Shown: positions 1 to 9,140 of the stretch, piece by piece | How the letters are laid out: every line of letters begins with the position of its first letter | How positions within the stretch are numbered: position 1 is the first letter of the stretch | Origin: an uncultured Flavobacteriaceae bacterium | Lineage (GTDB): Bacteria; Bacteroidota; Bacteroidia; Flavobacteriales; Flavobacteriaceae | Length of the DNA stretch: 64,000 nt | Assembly: GCA_938010765.1 (NCBI GenBank) | Contig: CALLVX010000142.1 | Coordinates: 1 to 64,000 of the forward strand | Reading direction: 5' to 3' | The notes under the pieces: model-generated | Databases searched by the model: none | Seen by the model: the letters and a program-made list of their open reading frames with translations, nothing else | Told to the model about the DNA's origin: nothing | Translations under genes and position numbers: made by a program

Positions 1-61
1 GCTCTACGTGACCATCGAAAAAACCCATCTGTACCTTTTTTGTGTTCTTGTAACGTTCCAT
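1..61 (-). CDS. N-terminal fragment of an unidentified protein
   Basis: An open frame starts at an ATG whose first base is 61 and runs leftward off the window edge. It begins MERYKNTKKVQMGFFDGHVE and has no stop in the visible part. Only 20 codons are visible, so I do not recognise the family. It lies downstream of the Crp/Fnr gene on the same strand, and a plausible promoter (83-111) sits between the two. The start is inferred; a second frame also opens with an ATG a few bases upstream but reaches a stop quickly. Confidence 0.4.
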   Translation of the reverse strand, partial: MERYKNTKKVQMGFFDGHVE

Positions 62-82
62 TTCATATAAAGGTACGATCCA

Positions 83-134
83 CAACTATACCTGTCAAGA
101 TCACATAACAACTTTTTTGCAATTTTAGTGCAAA
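83..134 (-). promoter_or_regulatory. Candidate promoter with upstream palindrome
   Basis: On the minus strand a TATAGTTG box (83-90) resembles the Bacteroidetes -7 consensus TAnnTTTG, and a TTG lies 18 bases upstream (109-111). Directly upstream of the TTG is a perfect inverted repeat TTTGCA-N7-TGCAAA (116-134). Its position suits an activator site. The neighbouring Crp/Fnr regulator is the natural candidate to bind it, but that is inference. Confidence 0.4.
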
Positions 135-209
135 GGTCTCATTATATTTTTTTAAATGGTTTTGTTCCTTATCTACATTACTCCCCTTTATTTTGTTTTA
201 TTTCCAAAC

Positions 210-842
210 TTATAAGTCGAGTACTTTGATTTGGTTTCGGTGCATTTTTATCTTTCCCTCGTTCTCTAACTTTTTGAGCAGGCGCGAAACCACCACCCTT
301 GAGGTATGCATATCAAACGCGATGTCTTGATGGGTGGTTTGTACCAAATCATCATGGTTTACCTTGGCCTTGTCCTGCAAATGTTTCAACAAACGTTCAT
401 CCATACGCATAAAAGCAAGGGTATCTACGGTTTCCAATAACTCCATCATACGTGTATGGTAGCTGTCTAGGATAAATTGTTGCCAGCTTTTGTAACGGCT
501 CATCCAAACTTCCATATTTTTGATGGGAATCAAAACTAGCTCGGTCTCGGTCTCGGCCACCGCTCGTATTTCACTTTTATTTTTACCCATACAACAAGAG
601 AAGGTCATTGCGCATGTATCCCCGGTCTCCAAAAAATACAGCAACAACTCATCGCCATTATCATCTTCCCGCAAGATTTTAATGGCACCCGTTAGCAACA
701 AAGGCATCATGGTGATCGGTTCGCCAATATCCATCAATTGCAGACCTTGCCCTATTTTCTTATATACACCCACACCTTCAATTTCCGCTAACAGGGCTGT
801 TTCGAATAAGTATCCATAATTAGCCTCTAAAATCTTTTTCAT
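210..842 (-). CDS. Crp/Fnr family transcriptional regulator
   Basis: The 210-residue product has the usual length and layout of this family. A cyclic-nucleotide-binding-like beta-barrel covers about residues 5-120. A long dimerisation helix follows, then a C-terminal winged HTH at about 165-200 containing TTHQDIAFDMHTSRVVVSRL. The sensor half holds a cysteine cluster (TCAMTFSCCMG) found in a Bacteroidetes subgroup of these regulators, so a redox or sulfur signal is possible; no ligand can be assigned. A MITE-like element ends 4 bp upstream of the start codon, so the promoter must lie inside or beyond it. A palindrome downstream at 116-134 may be a target site. Confidence 0.9.
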   Translation of the reverse strand: MKKILEANYGYLFETALLAEIEGVGVYKKIGQGLQLMDIGEPITMMPLLLTGAIKILREDDNGDELLLYFLETGDTCAMTFSCCMGKNKSEIRAVAETETELVLIPIKNMEVWMSRYKSWQQFILDSYHTRMMELLETVDTLAFMRMDERLLKHLQDKAKVNHDDLVQTTHQDIAFDMHTSRVVVSRLLKKLENEGKIKMHRNQIKVLDL

Positions 843-845
843 AAC

Positions 846-1005
846 GAAGTGATTTAAACTTTTCGCGTTTAAGCGAAAATTAGTGATTTTTTCACCCGTT
901 TGACGGCTTTTTTGAGTTGCATAGCGCCGCTACGGAGGGGAAAAAAGACAAAAAATAGGCAAAAAGAACAATTTGTTAGCAAATGGGAAAAGTTTAAATC
1001 ACTTC
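846..1005. mobile_element. MITE-like element with 19-bp perfect terminal inverted repeats
   Basis: GAAGTGATTTAAACTTTTC at 846-864 is repeated exactly in inverted orientation at 987-1005, bounding a 160-bp non-coding segment. It contains no ORF. Its size, lack of coding capacity and perfect ends fit a miniature inverted-repeat element. No clear target duplication is visible. It fills the space between the crp/fnr start codon and the end of the aldose epimerase gene, so it must carry or separate the crp/fnr promoter. A long terminator hairpin is the alternative, but the 122-bp interior makes that less likely. Confidence 0.6.
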
Positions 1006-1016
1006 AGTAAAAGGAA

Positions 1017-1796
1017 TCAACTAAGCGTTGAAATATGCACTACAAATTCCCTCGGGGCATCCAATAGATAATCAAAGCCCTCGTGCATTCCTTGCTGTTG
1101 TACGGCATACGGATAAAAGGTAATCGGCTCTATACAAATCATATTGGAAACTTCTGTCCACAACATAAAGTTCTCGAAGCCTTCGGTACGGATTCGCAAA
1201 TCTTTTGCGTCTTTCAAAATCAGCTCTTGGCAAGCTGGCACATGAAATGCGCGACTGCCGGCCGCCAATACTTCTTCCAAGGAAATGGTTTTATCTCCAT
1301 TTGCGATGCTAACCTCAGTTGTATGAAGTTTAAAGGCAGGATGGTATCCAAACATAAAAGGGCTATCGCGTTCTCCCGTTATCTTAAAACGTACCTGCAA
1401 TCCCTCCGAACCTAGTCGAAATTCTTTTTCAAATAGAAAGTCATACGGCCAAAACAGCTGTTTCTTGGTCGATTTCTCAGGGTATTTTGAATTTTCGACC
1501 GGCGTGCGGGCCACATATGTTTTTTTAAAAACCGCTTCGGTTTCCGTTATCGAGACCTCCTTATATGCTAGCTCCCTAAGCAATCCGTGCTGGTCAAGTA
1601 CCGCGACATCTTTTGGGGTCTGCACAAAAAAGCCGGCGTCTGCAGTAGGCCCTATGATAGGAAACATTTCGGTATCGGCATTTCGCCAGCCCGGACTGCC
1701 CTTTTGATGAATGTATTCATGCCCGTCGACTTGGTAACTTACAAGCTCCCCCGCATCGATCAAAACAAGTTGATTTTGAAATCTTAAAGTTGTCAT
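1017..1796 (-). CDS. Aldose 1-epimerase family protein
   Basis: The 259-residue product belongs to the galactose mutarotase-like fold (LacX-like branch) and would interconvert anomers of a hexose or hexose phosphate. Visible landmarks are a central FGYHPAFKLH segment with the presumed catalytic histidine and a C-terminal EPITFYPYAVQQ segment. There is no signal peptide, so it should be cytoplasmic. It starts 1 nt downstream of the M20 peptidase stop, and together with the CotH gene these form a three-gene operon read leftward. The sugar substrate cannot be inferred. Confidence 0.85.
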   Translation of the reverse strand: MTTLRFQNQLVLIDAGELVSYQVDGHEYIHQKGSPGWRNADTEMFPIIGPTADAGFFVQTPKDVAVLDQHGLLRELAYKEVSITETEAVFKKTYVARTPVENSKYPEKSTKKQLFWPYDFLFEKEFRLGSEGLQVRFKITGERDSPFMFGYHPAFKLHTTEVSIANGDKTISLEEVLAAGSRAFHVPACQELILKDAKDLRIRTEGFENFMLWTEVSNMICIEPITFYPYAVQQQGMHEGFDYLLDAPREFVVHISTLS

Positions 1797-1797
1797 A

Positions 1798-3099
1798 TTA
1801 TTGATTGATAAGTCGATAAATAAACACTGCCGTACGTTTCGTTAATGCTTCGATCGTATTTAGATTGACTGTTTCTTGTGGGGTATGGGCACCTGTACCC
1901 ATGGTTCCCAAGCCATCGAGACAGGCCACATAGGCCGCCACGAAAGAAGTGTCGGCAGCGCCGCGTTTCCCGGGATCATAGGCAAGCACTTCGCCTTGTT
2001 CTAGATCCAAACTCACTTGGTTCAATTGAGATAGTAAGGCTTTGTTACGCTCGGTTGGCCCCATCGCCGGATAACTGTCAGTGAAACTAATTTCGGCCGT
2101 AGTATGCGGTAAATTAGCAGTCGCTATTTCGCGCATTTTATTCCGGGCGTTTTCCTTTTGCTCTTCCGATATAAAACGAAGACCGCCTTTTACGACCGCC
2201 GTCTGTGCCACTACATTGCTTTTACCAAAAGCATTGCCCTTGCCGCTTTTAGGGTCATACTCCAAAAAAGTACCTCCCAAAGCAATACCAGGATTAAAGG
2301 TTAGGTACTCCTCCCCTCTCACTTGCTCATAAAACGCATTGAGAATACGCGACATCTCAAAGATGGCGCCCGCTCCGGTATGTTCCCTAAAAACACCTGA
2401 AGAATGGGCCCTTTTACCCTTTACTTTAAGCTCCCAACCCGAAGCACCTCTGCGAGCGACCGTCGCATAATTGAAACCCGTTGAATTTTCAAAACCCAAA
2501 GCAATATCACTCCTTTTCGCAGCATCTATCAGCTCCTTTCTACTAATGCTTAGGGGTTTTCCGGTACTTTCTTCATCACCTGTGTAGGCGACCACGATCT
2601 GCGCATCGGTTAGCATTCCGTTTTCGCGCAGGGCTTTTAAGGCGTATAACATGATTACATTACCGCCTTTCATATCATTGCCCCCGGGGGCATGAGCGAT
2701 GCTATCATTCACTTTTTTGAATTGCTGAAACGGACTATCTTCTTCGAAAACGGTGTCGAGGTGCCCTATAAGCAGTAGCTTTTTTCCTTTGTTGCCCTTG
2801 GTTTCGGCAAACAAATGCCCCGCTCTATTCATTTCCGGGGGCATTGCTATCCACGAGGTTTCAAAGCTGATCGCATCATACGCATCCCGAAAGACCGCCC
2901 CTACCTCTTGAACCCCCTTTGCATTCAACGTACCACTATTAATATTCACTACTTTTTCTAAAAAGGAAATCGCCTCGGTATTATTCTTTTCGATCGATTT
3001 TAAAAGTTTTTTTTCTGCCTTTGATAGTTTTTGTGCGTACAGGGTATGGAAAGAAAATAAACAAGCGATCAAGCAATACAAAAAAGGAAGTTTCTTCAT
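1798..3099 (-). CDS. M20 family metallopeptidase, exported
   Basis: The 433-residue product begins with a signal peptide ending near LYAQK. It carries M20 dizinc landmarks: LLIGHLDTVF (metal-ligand His and catalytic Asp), GGNDMKGGN (bridging Asp) and GDEESTGKP (general-base Glu and ligand). It resembles glutamate carboxypeptidase / CPG2-type exopeptidases, with a dimerisation domain in the middle, and likely trims peptides or acyl-amino acids in the periplasm. Its start codon overlaps the stop of the CotH gene (TAATG), and the aldose epimerase follows after 1 nt, so the three are co-transcribed. Confidence 0.88.
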   Translation of the reverse strand: MKKLPFLYCLIACLFSFHTLYAQKLSKAEKKLLKSIEKNNTEAISFLEKVVNINSGTLNAKGVQEVGAVFRDAYDAISFETSWIAMPPEMNRAGHLFAETKGNKGKKLLLIGHLDTVFEEDSPFQQFKKVNDSIAHAPGGNDMKGGNVIMLYALKALRENGMLTDAQIVVAYTGDEESTGKPLSISRKELIDAAKRSDIALGFENSTGFNYATVARRGASGWELKVKGKRAHSSGVFREHTGAGAIFEMSRILNAFYEQVRGEEYLTFNPGIALGGTFLEYDPKSGKGNAFGKSNVVAQTAVVKGGLRFISEEQKENARNKMREIATANLPHTTAEISFTDSYPAMGPTERNKALLSQLNQVSLDLEQGEVLAYDPGKRGAADTSFVAAYVACLDGLGTMGTGAHTPQETVNLNTIEALTKRTAVFIYRLINQ

Positions 3100-4517
3100 T
3101 ATTGTAGTTCATTTATTGCGGTATCTAGCCATTGCAAACGATCATCGATCCAAGTTTTCAGGTAGTTGGATTCCTGGTCATAGCTATCCCCTACAAAATT
3201 ATTGGGCCAAACGTACACACCAAGAACACTCCATGTATTAAAATTTTCTTCTATTGCACCCGCATCCTGCATTCTAGTTACAAAGGAATCGATCTTTGTA
3301 CCTATGCTCCCAATAGAAAAAGTAGTACCTCTTAGGCCATTCCATCGGTCTTTTAGCTTCACGACAAAAGCGGGGTCTTGAAGCAGACGTTCCCACCAAA
3401 AGGGCACCAACCAAAAATCTAGATTACACCGCTCATTAAATTTATAGGCCCATACATTCGTTTCACCTCCACTACAGTAGTCTGCATTGCCAAAAGCCAA
3501 ATTAAAATCCCAAATGGGTCCCATTGCAAGTTTCCCTGCCTTGTCTTTATGCATATAAGTACTCAAGCGATACCCATCAACATTATTTGAAAGCTCATTG
3601 AGTAAAAAGAAATCTATAAAACTATCAACGTCAATATAATTCGCATATCCTGCTTGCGGGTCGGCAAAAGTATCGGAAGAGAGCGCATTTTCAAATTGCG
3701 TTACATAATCACTGATGTATGCTTTTTGCTCCGTGGTTATATCCTCAGCTTCCGGGTATTCATAGAGATACTTGATCGTTTGTCCCATGCCGTTGCCCGG
3801 TGGGGGAATCTGTGATTCAAAAGAATTCGAGGAAGTATAACTTTGCCCTAGATTGGAGCCCGAAAGTTTGTCAATTTTAAGAATGTACCCCCCCGTAAGG
3901 TCTTCACCCGTGTTCTCATCGATCTTTAATTTAGAAATATTGATCCGATCCTTATCTCGTTTCAGTTTCTCCATAAACACATAGATACCCTGGTAGCTGT
4001 CATTTATGTTGAGCTCGACCAATTCGGTACGACTCGCATAATTACCCATTTCCCGCGCTAAATCGTAGATTAGGTGGTTGCGAACCAAAGATTTATCACT
4101 ATAAGGACCATTAAGTATCCAATCTTCCTCTTCGGGGAAACCCAAAAGGGAAACATCTAAATCCTGACCGCTGGTATCCCAGGTCTCAAAACCATAGGAT
4201 TTTTTCTCAAAACCTTGGGAGGAAGCACCTCGAAACTCAATCCCAATAGGACCATCGAACAGTACCGTATTATTTTTCATGATCGACAGATCGGCACTTA
4301 CTTTGGGTTCATCTACAATTACTGCGCCGTTGGTGGTTAAGGTGAATTGCGGAAGGTCGCCATTACTAATCGGGGTTGGTGTTGGTGGGGTTTCTCCATC
4401 TGGAGGAAGTGTCGGGTCATCATCCTTATTACAGGAAAGTGCTATAAGTAGGAGAAAGGAATAAATCAAAATGGTGATTACCATTTTTGAAAAAAAAATT
4501 CTTTGGGACATCTTCAT
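3099..4517 (-). CDS. CotH kinase family lipoprotein
   Basis: The product has a hydrophobic N-terminus ending in a lipobox (LLIALSCNKDD), a proline- and threonine-rich linker, and a CotH-like domain (for example GPIGIEFRGASSQG and MGPIWDFNLAFGNADYC). CotH proteins are atypical secretory kinases; the WDFNLAFGN segment corresponds to the metal-binding motif of the family. In Bacteroidetes they are usually surface or periplasmic lipoproteins of unknown substrate. I chose the ATG at 4517 (MKMSQ); an upstream ATG at 4538 would put extra residues before the signal peptide. It is the first gene of the operon with the M20 peptidase and aldose epimerase. Confidence 0.85.
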   Translation of the reverse strand: MKMSQRIFFSKMVITILIYSFLLLIALSCNKDDDPTLPPDGETPPTPTPISNGDLPQFTLTTNGAVIVDEPKVSADLSIMKNNTVLFDGPIGIEFRGASSQGFEKKSYGFETWDTSGQDLDVSLLGFPEEEDWILNGPYSDKSLVRNHLIYDLAREMGNYASRTELVELNINDSYQGIYVFMEKLKRDKDRINISKLKIDENTGEDLTGGYILKIDKLSGSNLGQSYTSSNSFESQIPPPGNGMGQTIKYLYEYPEAEDITTEQKAYISDYVTQFENALSSDTFADPQAGYANYIDVDSFIDFFLLNELSNNVDGYRLSTYMHKDKAGKLAMGPIWDFNLAFGNADYCSGGETNVWAYKFNERCNLDFWLVPFWWERLLQDPAFVVKLKDRWNGLRGTTFSIGSIGTKIDSFVTRMQDAGAIEENFNTWSVLGVYVWPNNFVGDSYDQESNYLKTWIDDRLQWLDTAINELQ

Positions 4518-4641
4518 CTTATTTATGGGTGCGTACAAAATAGGTATTTCTTTTTTCGATCAAATCACTCTCTATAGGATATATCAAAAAGAGACAACAT
4601 ACATTGAGACCGGTCTTTATAGCCGACTCTAAGGTACAAAA

Positions 4642-5622
4642 CTAATCTAAAAAGCCTTGTTCACGCATCCAATCATCGTTGAACATCTTGCCCACATACC
4701 TACTTCCATGATCATGGAACAAGATCACTACCACATCATCTTTTGAAAAATGTTCTTTCAACTGTAAGAGGCCTTTAATCGCTGCCCCGGCAGAGTTACC
4801 TAGAAACATGCCTTCTTCTTTTGCCAACAATTGGGTATACACCGCGGCATCTTTATCGGTCACTTTCGTAAAACCATCGATCACCTCAAAACGAACATTT
4901 CTTGGTAGAATATCTTCTCCGATTCCTTCAGTGATATAGGGGTAAATCTCATTTTTATCGAAAACCCCTGTCTCATGGTACTTTTTGAATACAGAACCAA
5001 AGGTATCGATTCCCCATACTTTAACATTCGGATTCTTCATTTTCAAATACGATCCCACTCCAGATATGGTACCACCTGTACCTACCCCAACCACAAAGTG
5101 CGTCACTTTTCCTTCGGTCTGTTCCCATATTTCAGGACCTGTACTTAAGAAATGAGCCCTGCAATTCGATGGATTGTCATATTGGTTTACATACCATGAA
5201 TTGGGTGTTTCCTTGGCCAAGCGCTTGGCGGTCGAATAGTAACTTCTAGGATCCTCGGGAGCTACATCGGTAGGGCAAACATGCACTTCACTTCCCATCG
5301 CCCTAAGGATATCCATCTTTTCTTTTGATTGTTTATCACTCAGAACACATATTAACTTGTAGCCTTTTACCACTGCGGCCAAGGCAAGGCCCATTCCGGT
5401 ATTCCCAGAAGTGCCCTCGATGATCGTATACCCTGGTTTAAGAATACCGGCCGCTTCGGCATCTTCTACAATCTGCAAAGCCATTCGATCTTTCACCGAG
5501 TTACCGGGATTAAAAGTCTCATATTTCGCCAAGACCAGACAAGGAAGTTCAGAGGTCAATTTATTCAGCTTCACCAAGGGCGTTTTACCGATGGTTCCTA
5601 AAATATTTTCAGCGTATTCCAT
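4642..5622 (-). CDS. Cystathionine beta-synthase / cysteine synthase family PLP enzyme
   Basis: The product is a fold-type II PLP enzyme of about 326 residues. Landmarks are the PLP lysine in NPGNSVKDRM, the substrate loop EGTSGNTGMG and the phosphate-binding loop GVGTGGTISGVG. It lacks the C-terminal CBS pair, and the sequence looks nearer to cystathionine beta-synthase than to CysK. It would join homocysteine or a sulfide donor to serine or O-acetylserine. I start at 5622 because AAGGAA lies a proper distance upstream and the family begins here (MEYAENILGTIG); an ATG at 5652 adds ten untypical residues. The exact substrate is uncertain. Confidence 0.85.
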   Translation of the reverse strand: MEYAENILGTIGKTPLVKLNKLTSELPCLVLAKYETFNPGNSVKDRMALQIVEDAEAAGILKPGYTIIEGTSGNTGMGLALAAVVKGYKLICVLSDKQSKEKMDILRAMGSEVHVCPTDVAPEDPRSYYSTAKRLAKETPNSWYVNQYDNPSNCRAHFLSTGPEIWEQTEGKVTHFVVGVGTGGTISGVGSYLKMKNPNVKVWGIDTFGSVFKKYHETGVFDKNEIYPYITEGIGEDILPRNVRFEVIDGFTKVTDKDAAVYTQLLAKEEGMFLGNSAGAAIKGLLQLKEHFSKDDVVVILFHDHGSRYVGKMFNDDWMREQGFLD

Positions 5623-5715
5623 ATAATTCCTTGCATTTTGAAATTTGGGCAATTCCGTACCATTTGATATTTAAAATACTCAAAGGATCCATCTATCTAT
5701 TTTTGGATCGTGTCA

Positions 5716-6957
5716 TCATTCAAAATTCATCGCTTTAACGGGCGTGATTTTAGTGATGATATATGAGGGAACCAACAGCATTAGAAGACAAAGGAACAAT
5801 ACCCCGATGTTTAGCAGCATGACGGTCATAAAATCGATATGTACCGGAATATAATCAATATAATATTCTTCAGGGTTCGGGAATTTGAACAGCCGAAATT
5901 GCTGCTGCAAAAACAATACTCCAAGCCCGATCAGATTGCCCCAAAAGAGCCCAATAAGAATCAAATAGCCCGCGTTGTAAAGAAATACCTTTCGAATACT
6001 CCAGTTCGAAGTTCCCAATGCCTTTAGGATACCGATCATCTGTGTTCGCTCCAAAATAAGCACTAGCAAGGCGGTAATCATATTAATACCTCCAACAATT
6101 ATTAAGATACCGATGATCAGCGTAATATTAAAATCGAAAAGGCCGATCCACTCAAAAATCTTTTGGTACTTATCCCTTACGGTTCTCGTATCTAGGGTAG
6201 ACAAGGTTTTCCCGTAAATTTCCTTCCCTTTTTCGTCCATCATATTAAAATCGTCCAAAAACACTTCAAAATTCCCTATCTCATTTTTTTCCCATTTGTT
6301 CATTCGTTGAACATGGCGAATGTCTATTAGGATGTATTTTGAATCGAGTTCTTCAAAACCGCTATCATAAAGCCCTACCAAGTTAAATTTTCGTTGATTG
6401 GGGGTATTTAAAGCGTCTTCTTGCTTAGGGAACAAGGCATAAAACACATCTCCTACCCTTAGGTTGAGGCGATTGGCCATTAAGACAGACATTAATACCT
6501 CTTCATTCAGGTCACCGGAATAGTCGGGAAGTTCACCATTTACGAGGTACTCTTTAAAAGCGTCCCATCGGTAGTCGCTACCCACGCCTTTTGCAATAAA
6601 AGCGTCAAATGTTTCTTCTGTTCGGATTACCCCGGCTTTGGTCGCTACCGCCTGTACATGTGCTACACCATCGACCGTTGAAAATTCAGGGTAAAAATCT
6701 TGTTCTAACGAAACGGGGGTCACCGAAACATCGGAATGGTTGTTATCGAAATTCGAAATTTGAAGATGCCCATTAAACGCCGCTACCTTCTCGCGAACCT
6801 TGTACTTAAGACCCACCCCGGTTGCAATGGCGATCAACATGATAACTATACTGATGGCAATAGCCGCAATAGCAATTTTTATTATTGGGGCGGAAATGCT
6901 AATTTTATGCTCCTTACCGGTTATGAGTCGCTTTGCGATGTAAAATTCTAAATTCAA
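5716..6957 (-). CDS. ABC transporter permease, LolC/LolE (FtsX) type
   Basis: The 413-residue inner-membrane protein has one N-terminal membrane helix (about 22-48), a large periplasmic domain (about 50-270) and three C-terminal helices in the FtsX arrangement. It contains the LolC/E-like cytoplasmic segment RTQMIGILKALG. LolCDE releases lipoproteins from the inner membrane to the carrier LolA. The family also contains other MacB-like permeases, so a strict Lol role is not proven, and no ATPase gene is adjacent. Its ATG lies only 3 bp from the ATG of the divergent NamZ-like gene. Confidence 0.85.
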   Translation of the reverse strand: MNLEFYIAKRLITGKEHKISISAPIIKIAIAAIAISIVIMLIAIATGVGLKYKVREKVAAFNGHLQISNFDNNHSDVSVTPVSLEQDFYPEFSTVDGVAHVQAVATKAGVIRTEETFDAFIAKGVGSDYRWDAFKEYLVNGELPDYSGDLNEEVLMSVLMANRLNLRVGDVFYALFPKQEDALNTPNQRKFNLVGLYDSGFEELDSKYILIDIRHVQRMNKWEKNEIGNFEVFLDDFNMMDEKGKEIYGKTLSTLDTRTVRDKYQKIFEWIGLFDFNITLIIGILIIVGGINMITALLVLILERTQMIGILKALGTSNWSIRKVFLYNAGYLILIGLFWGNLIGLGVLFLQQQFRLFKFPNPEEYYIDYIPVHIDFMTVMLLNIGVLFLCLLMLLVPSYIITKITPVKAMNFE

Positions 6958-6960
6958 TAT

Positions 6961-8223
6961 ATGGCGTTTCTCTCCGTTGTCAAAAGTACATTTTTCTTAT
7001 GGTTTTTACTGGTATCGGCCTGTGGAAACCCACCTAAAGAGCAGAAAGTCCCCGCCCCTGGCACTACCCTAGGTTCTAGAACCGATAGTACACCTCCTGT
7101 CACAGTAGCCGCTAATCGCACAAGGGAGTATGTACCTTTGCTACAAGGAAAAAAAATAGCGATCGTCGCCAACCAGACAAGTGTAATTTTCCAGAAACCC
7201 AACGGAAAAGATAAGACAACGGCCCCGCATACCCATCTTGTTGATTCTCTACTAACCTTGCAAATTGATATCCAAAAGGTATTTGCCCCTGAACATGGTT
7301 TTCGTGGCAAGGCCGATGCCGGAGAAAAGGTAAAAGACGAACTTGATACAAAAACGGGCCTCCCAATTATTTCTCTGCATGGAAAAAACAGGAAACCAAG
7401 TGCCGCACAATTGGAAGGTTTGGACCTCGTACTCTTTGACATTCAAGATGTTGGAGTTCGGTTTTACACCTATATAGCCACCTTACAACTGGTAATGGAA
7501 GCCTGTGCCGAAGCCGGGATTCCCATAATTGTTTTGGATCGCCCCAACCCCAATGCACATTATATTGATGGCCCCACAATGGAGCGAGCCCATACCGGTT
7601 TTTTAGGGATGACCGAAATTCCGCTGGTGTACGGTATGACCATAGGGGAATATGCTAATATGATCAATGAAGAGGGCTGGCTCGAAGAAGGGCGTAAAGC
7701 AGTACTTCAAGTAATTAATTTACAAAACTGGCAACATACTACTCCCTACAGTCTCCCCATACGGCCCTCACCAAATCTACCAAACGATCAGGCCATCAAT
7801 CTCTATCCAAGTCTAGGTCTTTTTGAAGGAACCACGATCAATGCGGGTCGCGGCACCGAGTCGCAGTTTCAACGCTACGGAGCTCCTTTTTTAAAAAAAG
7901 AACTGTACACCTTTAAATATACCCCTGTACCCAATTTCGGATCAAAAAGTCCAAAGCACAGCGGAGAAATCTGTTTTGGGGTTAACTTAGAGACAGTTCC
8001 ACTAATGAATGAGGTTTCATTAGCCTGGCTTATAGATGCGTACGCAAACGCTGAAGACCAAAGCAAGGTTTTCAATAAAAAAGGGTTTACCAAACATGCA
8101 GGTACCCAAAAACTGCAAGCACAAATTGAAGCGGGCCTCGCGGAAGCGGACATCAAAAAAAAATGGCAGGGCGATTTGAAAAGGTTCGAAGCGATACGGG
8201 CGAAGTATTTATTGTATGATTAA
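6961..8223 (+). CDS. DUF1343 lipoprotein, NamZ-like exo-beta-N-acetylmuramidase
   Basis: The 420-residue product has a short signal peptide with lipobox (FLLVSACGN) and a DUF1343 domain. Typical segments are FAPEHGFRGKADAGE, FDIQDVGVRFYTY, LDRPNPN and GRGTESQFQRYGAP. Characterised members (NamZ) release N-acetylmuramic acid from non-reducing ends of peptidoglycan fragments, so a periplasmic wall-recycling role is likely. The lipobox only works if translation starts at or very near this ATG, so the 3-bp gap to the divergent permease gene is real. It converges with the hydroxylase gene at 8240. Confidence 0.87.
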   Translation: MAFLSVVKSTFFLWFLLVSACGNPPKEQKVPAPGTTLGSRTDSTPPVTVAANRTREYVPLLQGKKIAIVANQTSVIFQKPNGKDKTTAPHTHLVDSLLTLQIDIQKVFAPEHGFRGKADAGEKVKDELDTKTGLPIISLHGKNRKPSAAQLEGLDLVLFDIQDVGVRFYTYIATLQLVMEACAEAGIPIIVLDRPNPNAHYIDGPTMERAHTGFLGMTEIPLVYGMTIGEYANMINEEGWLEEGRKAVLQVINLQNWQHTTPYSLPIRPSPNLPNDQAINLYPSLGLFEGTTINAGRGTESQFQRYGAPFLKKELYTFKYTPVPNFGSKSPKHSGEICFGVNLETVPLMNEVSLAWLIDAYANAEDQSKVFNKKGFTKHAGTQKLQAQIEAGLAEADIKKKWQGDLKRFEAIRAKYLLYD

Positions 8224-8239
8224 GACCATTGGTCGTGAC

Positions 8240-9082
8240 TTATTTATCACTCCTAATAACCGTAGTGGGCTTACGGTACTTATGAAAGGGTTGTTTTAAA
8301 AGTGCTTTAATACTAGTGTTCTCTTTTTCATCAGGAAAAGTGTCTACGCCATATACAATGGCATCACGATCAAATTTCATATAGGTTCCGAACAGCCGAT
8401 CCCAAAGGGAAAAGATATTCCCATAGTTACTATCGGTATAAGGCAATACATAATGGTGGTGTACTTTATGCATATCGGGTGAAACAATAAGCCAGCTTAG
8501 CACTTCATCTACTTTTCTGGGGAGTTTGATGTTCGCATGGTTGAACTGGCTCAAAACCAAAGAAATAGATTGGTAAAGCATCACGATGCCTATGGGCGCA
8601 CCAACTACTAAGACGCCGACCAGGGTAAAGGTAAAACGAATCACACTTTCCAAAGGGTGGTGCCTATTCGCCGTGGTAGTATCTACATTATGATCGGTGT
8701 GATGTACTAGGTGTATCATCCACAAGGGTTTTACCTTATGCTCTACCAAGTGGGCAAGATAGGCCCCTATCAAATCGAGCAATAACAATCCAATAAGCGC
8801 GTATAACCACAGGGGCATTTCCGGTAACCAATTTAGAATACCAAAACTGTTGGTCACGGTAAAATCAGCGGTTCGCAATAGCAAGAAAGCCAGGGCAAAA
8901 TTTACAATGATCGTGGTAACCGTGAAAAAGAAATTTGGTAACGCATGTCTCCATTTTTTATAATCGAACTTAAACAAAGGCACCGCACCTTCCAAGACCC
9001 AAAACAAGGTGATGCCACCTACCAAAAGGGCGCTCCGGTGTGCAGTAGGTATGTTTTCAAAATAAGCGATGAGTGCTTCCAT
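8240..9082 (-). CDS. Sterol desaturase / fatty acid hydroxylase family membrane protein
   Basis: The 280-residue integral membrane protein has several hydrophobic helices and the histidine boxes of di-iron hydroxylases: HLVEHKVKPLWMIHLVHHTD, then NRHHP, then the C-terminal HKVHHHY. Such enzymes hydroxylate or desaturate lipids using O2. In Flavobacteria they may act on fatty acids, carotenoids or alkylglycerol-type lipids; the substrate cannot be read from the sequence. It is transcribed alone, converging on the NamZ-like gene. Confidence 0.85.
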   Translation of the reverse strand: MEALIAYFENIPTAHRSALLVGGITLFWVLEGAVPLFKFDYKKWRHALPNFFFTVTTIIVNFALAFLLLRTADFTVTNSFGILNWLPEMPLWLYALIGLLLLDLIGAYLAHLVEHKVKPLWMIHLVHHTDHNVDTTTANRHHPLESVIRFTFTLVGVLVVGAPIGIVMLYQSISLVLSQFNHANIKLPRKVDEVLSWLIVSPDMHKVHHHYVLPYTDSNYGNIFSLWDRLFGTYMKFDRDAIVYGVDTFPDEKENTSIKALLKQPFHKYRKPTTVIRSDK

Positions 9083-9140
9083 ATGGTTAAAGATATTAAA
9101 ATCAAGCAGAATTCGCAGCGTTGGCTGTTAGATGATGGGA

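Noticed and set aside
1083-1787. Several plus-strand ORFs over the aldose epimerase gene
   Set aside because: They are antisense shadows with no recognisable domain, while the minus strand has a clear family match.
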